DNA of 64,000 nucleotides from Methanosarcina sp. (lineage in GTDB: Archaea > Halobacteriota > Methanosarcinia > Methanosarcinales > Methanosarcinaceae): contig NZ_JAQUVZ010000012.1 of assembly GCF_028693135.1 (NCBI RefSeq), forward strand, positions 1 to 64,000, in the 5' to 3' direction. The notes beneath the pieces were generated by a model. The model searched no databases. It was not told the origin of the DNA and saw only the letters and a program-made list of their open reading frames with translations. Numbering within the stretch: the first letter of the stretch is position 1; each line of letters starts with the position of its first letter. Of this stretch, positions 63,679 to 64,000 are shown in pieces. The translations under genes were made by a program, and so were the position numbers.

Positions 63679-64000
63679 ATGGTAACTCTCACTGATATTG
63701 AACGCGAATCCTATAAAAACAGCCCGATACACAGGCTTGACCCCGGGGTAAAATTGCTTTTTGCGCTTGTGATAATCATTTACGTAGTTAGCCTACCCAG
63801 GATTCACGATAAAAATATGGTTCGCCTTCTTGCCATAGAAGTTTATTTGCTGGTTCTTGTACTTGTTGCAGGGCTGGATTTAAGGTACTTTTTCCTCCGT
63901 ATTCTCGCAATTTTACCTTTCGGGCTCGGAATTGCCCTTATTCAGCCTTTTCTGCGGCCTTCCTTCGTAGAAAATTATACGCTTTATCCTCTTGACCTGC
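63679..64000 (+). CDS. ECF transporter transmembrane subunit (CbiQ/NikQ), partial
   Basis: First 107 codons, cut by the window end. The protein begins MVTLTDIERESYKNSPIHRL and continues DPGVKLLFALVIIIYVVSLP; SPIHRLDPGVKLL matches the N-terminal motif of CbiQ/EcfT proteins. Helices at about 28-45, 53-70 and 73-95. It forms the membrane scaffold coupling the ATPase to the substrate subunit. ATG 63679 lies 36 bases after the ATPase stop, so the genes are co-transcribed. Confidence 0.85.
   Translation, partial: MVTLTDIERESYKNSPIHRLDPGVKLLFALVIIIYVVSLPRIHDKNMVRLLAIEVYLLVLVLVAGLDLRYFFLRILAILPFGLGIALIQPFLRPSFVENYTLYPLDL

Overview
The window is from a euryarchaeal methanogen, almost certainly a Methanosarcina species. 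The evidence is the gene complement: bacterial-type seryl-tRNA synthetase, UPF0228 proteins, class II photolyase of the Methanosarcina type, a DUF35/thiolase/HMG-CoA synthase trio, NikR, aIF1 and an Nre repair protein. It also shows long AT-rich intergenic spaces with TATA boxes, and 5-26 bp tandem repeats scattered between genes. The photolyase resembles the M. mazei enzyme as I remember it but is not identical. I do not assign a species. I saw no rRNA, tRNA or CRISPR array.

Layout. 0.1-16.7 kb: an Agl23-like membrane glycosyltransferase, a CBS protein, a CPA2 antiporter, a P2-type Ca2+ ATPase diverging from an FAD oxidoreductase, an aldehyde dehydrogenase diverging from a DUF2298 membrane protein, an AglD-like glycosyltransferase with a damaged start, and ArsR-like and NikR metalloregulators. 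17.4-25.4 kb: an adenylate-forming ligase, a three-gene unit in which two paralogous zinc-ribbon/winged-helix regulators flank an AhpD-like protein, a PadR regulator with an upstream palindrome, a split ArsP-type permease, a DenV-like glycosylase, a membrane protein and a PrxQ peroxiredoxin behind a MITE-like element. 26-37 kb: photolyase, an overlapping PhnP-like hydrolase/AAA ATPase pair, purC, an HTH regulator with NreA, aIF1 and purL. 37.6-42.8 kb: a glycan-degradation operon of two GH57 proteins (the first apparently inactive), a V4R-domain protein and a GH15 glucoamylase. 43-53.6 kb: serS, sppA, metG, a patch of miniature-element fossils, a CYTH protein and the mevalonate-entry cluster. 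53.7-60 kb: an accessory region. 60-64 kb: a chagasin-like inhibitor, dinB and the start of a cobalt/nickel ECF transporter.

The most unusual stretch is 53.7-58.0 kb. A Cas4-like protein that has lost its nuclease residues is followed by a secreted protein, a UPF0228 protein and an IS200/IS605-type remnant. The whole block was then tandemly duplicated, with a visible junction near 56,497. In the second copy the tail of the Cas4-like gene and the leader of the UPF0228 gene are nearly unchanged, while the UPF0228 coding sequence is strongly diverged and the secreted-protein gene is deleted. Next comes a zinc ribbon-PUA-PAPS reductase-ferredoxin fusion.

Two genes (near 13.8 kb and 21.5 kb) lack an in-frame start and look like -1 frameshifts close to the 5' end. 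Candidate operators (palindromes or paired direct repeats) lie upstream of nikR, the PadR gene, purC, purL and the gene pair at 53.65 kb. All functional statements come from motif recognition by eye; no database search was run.
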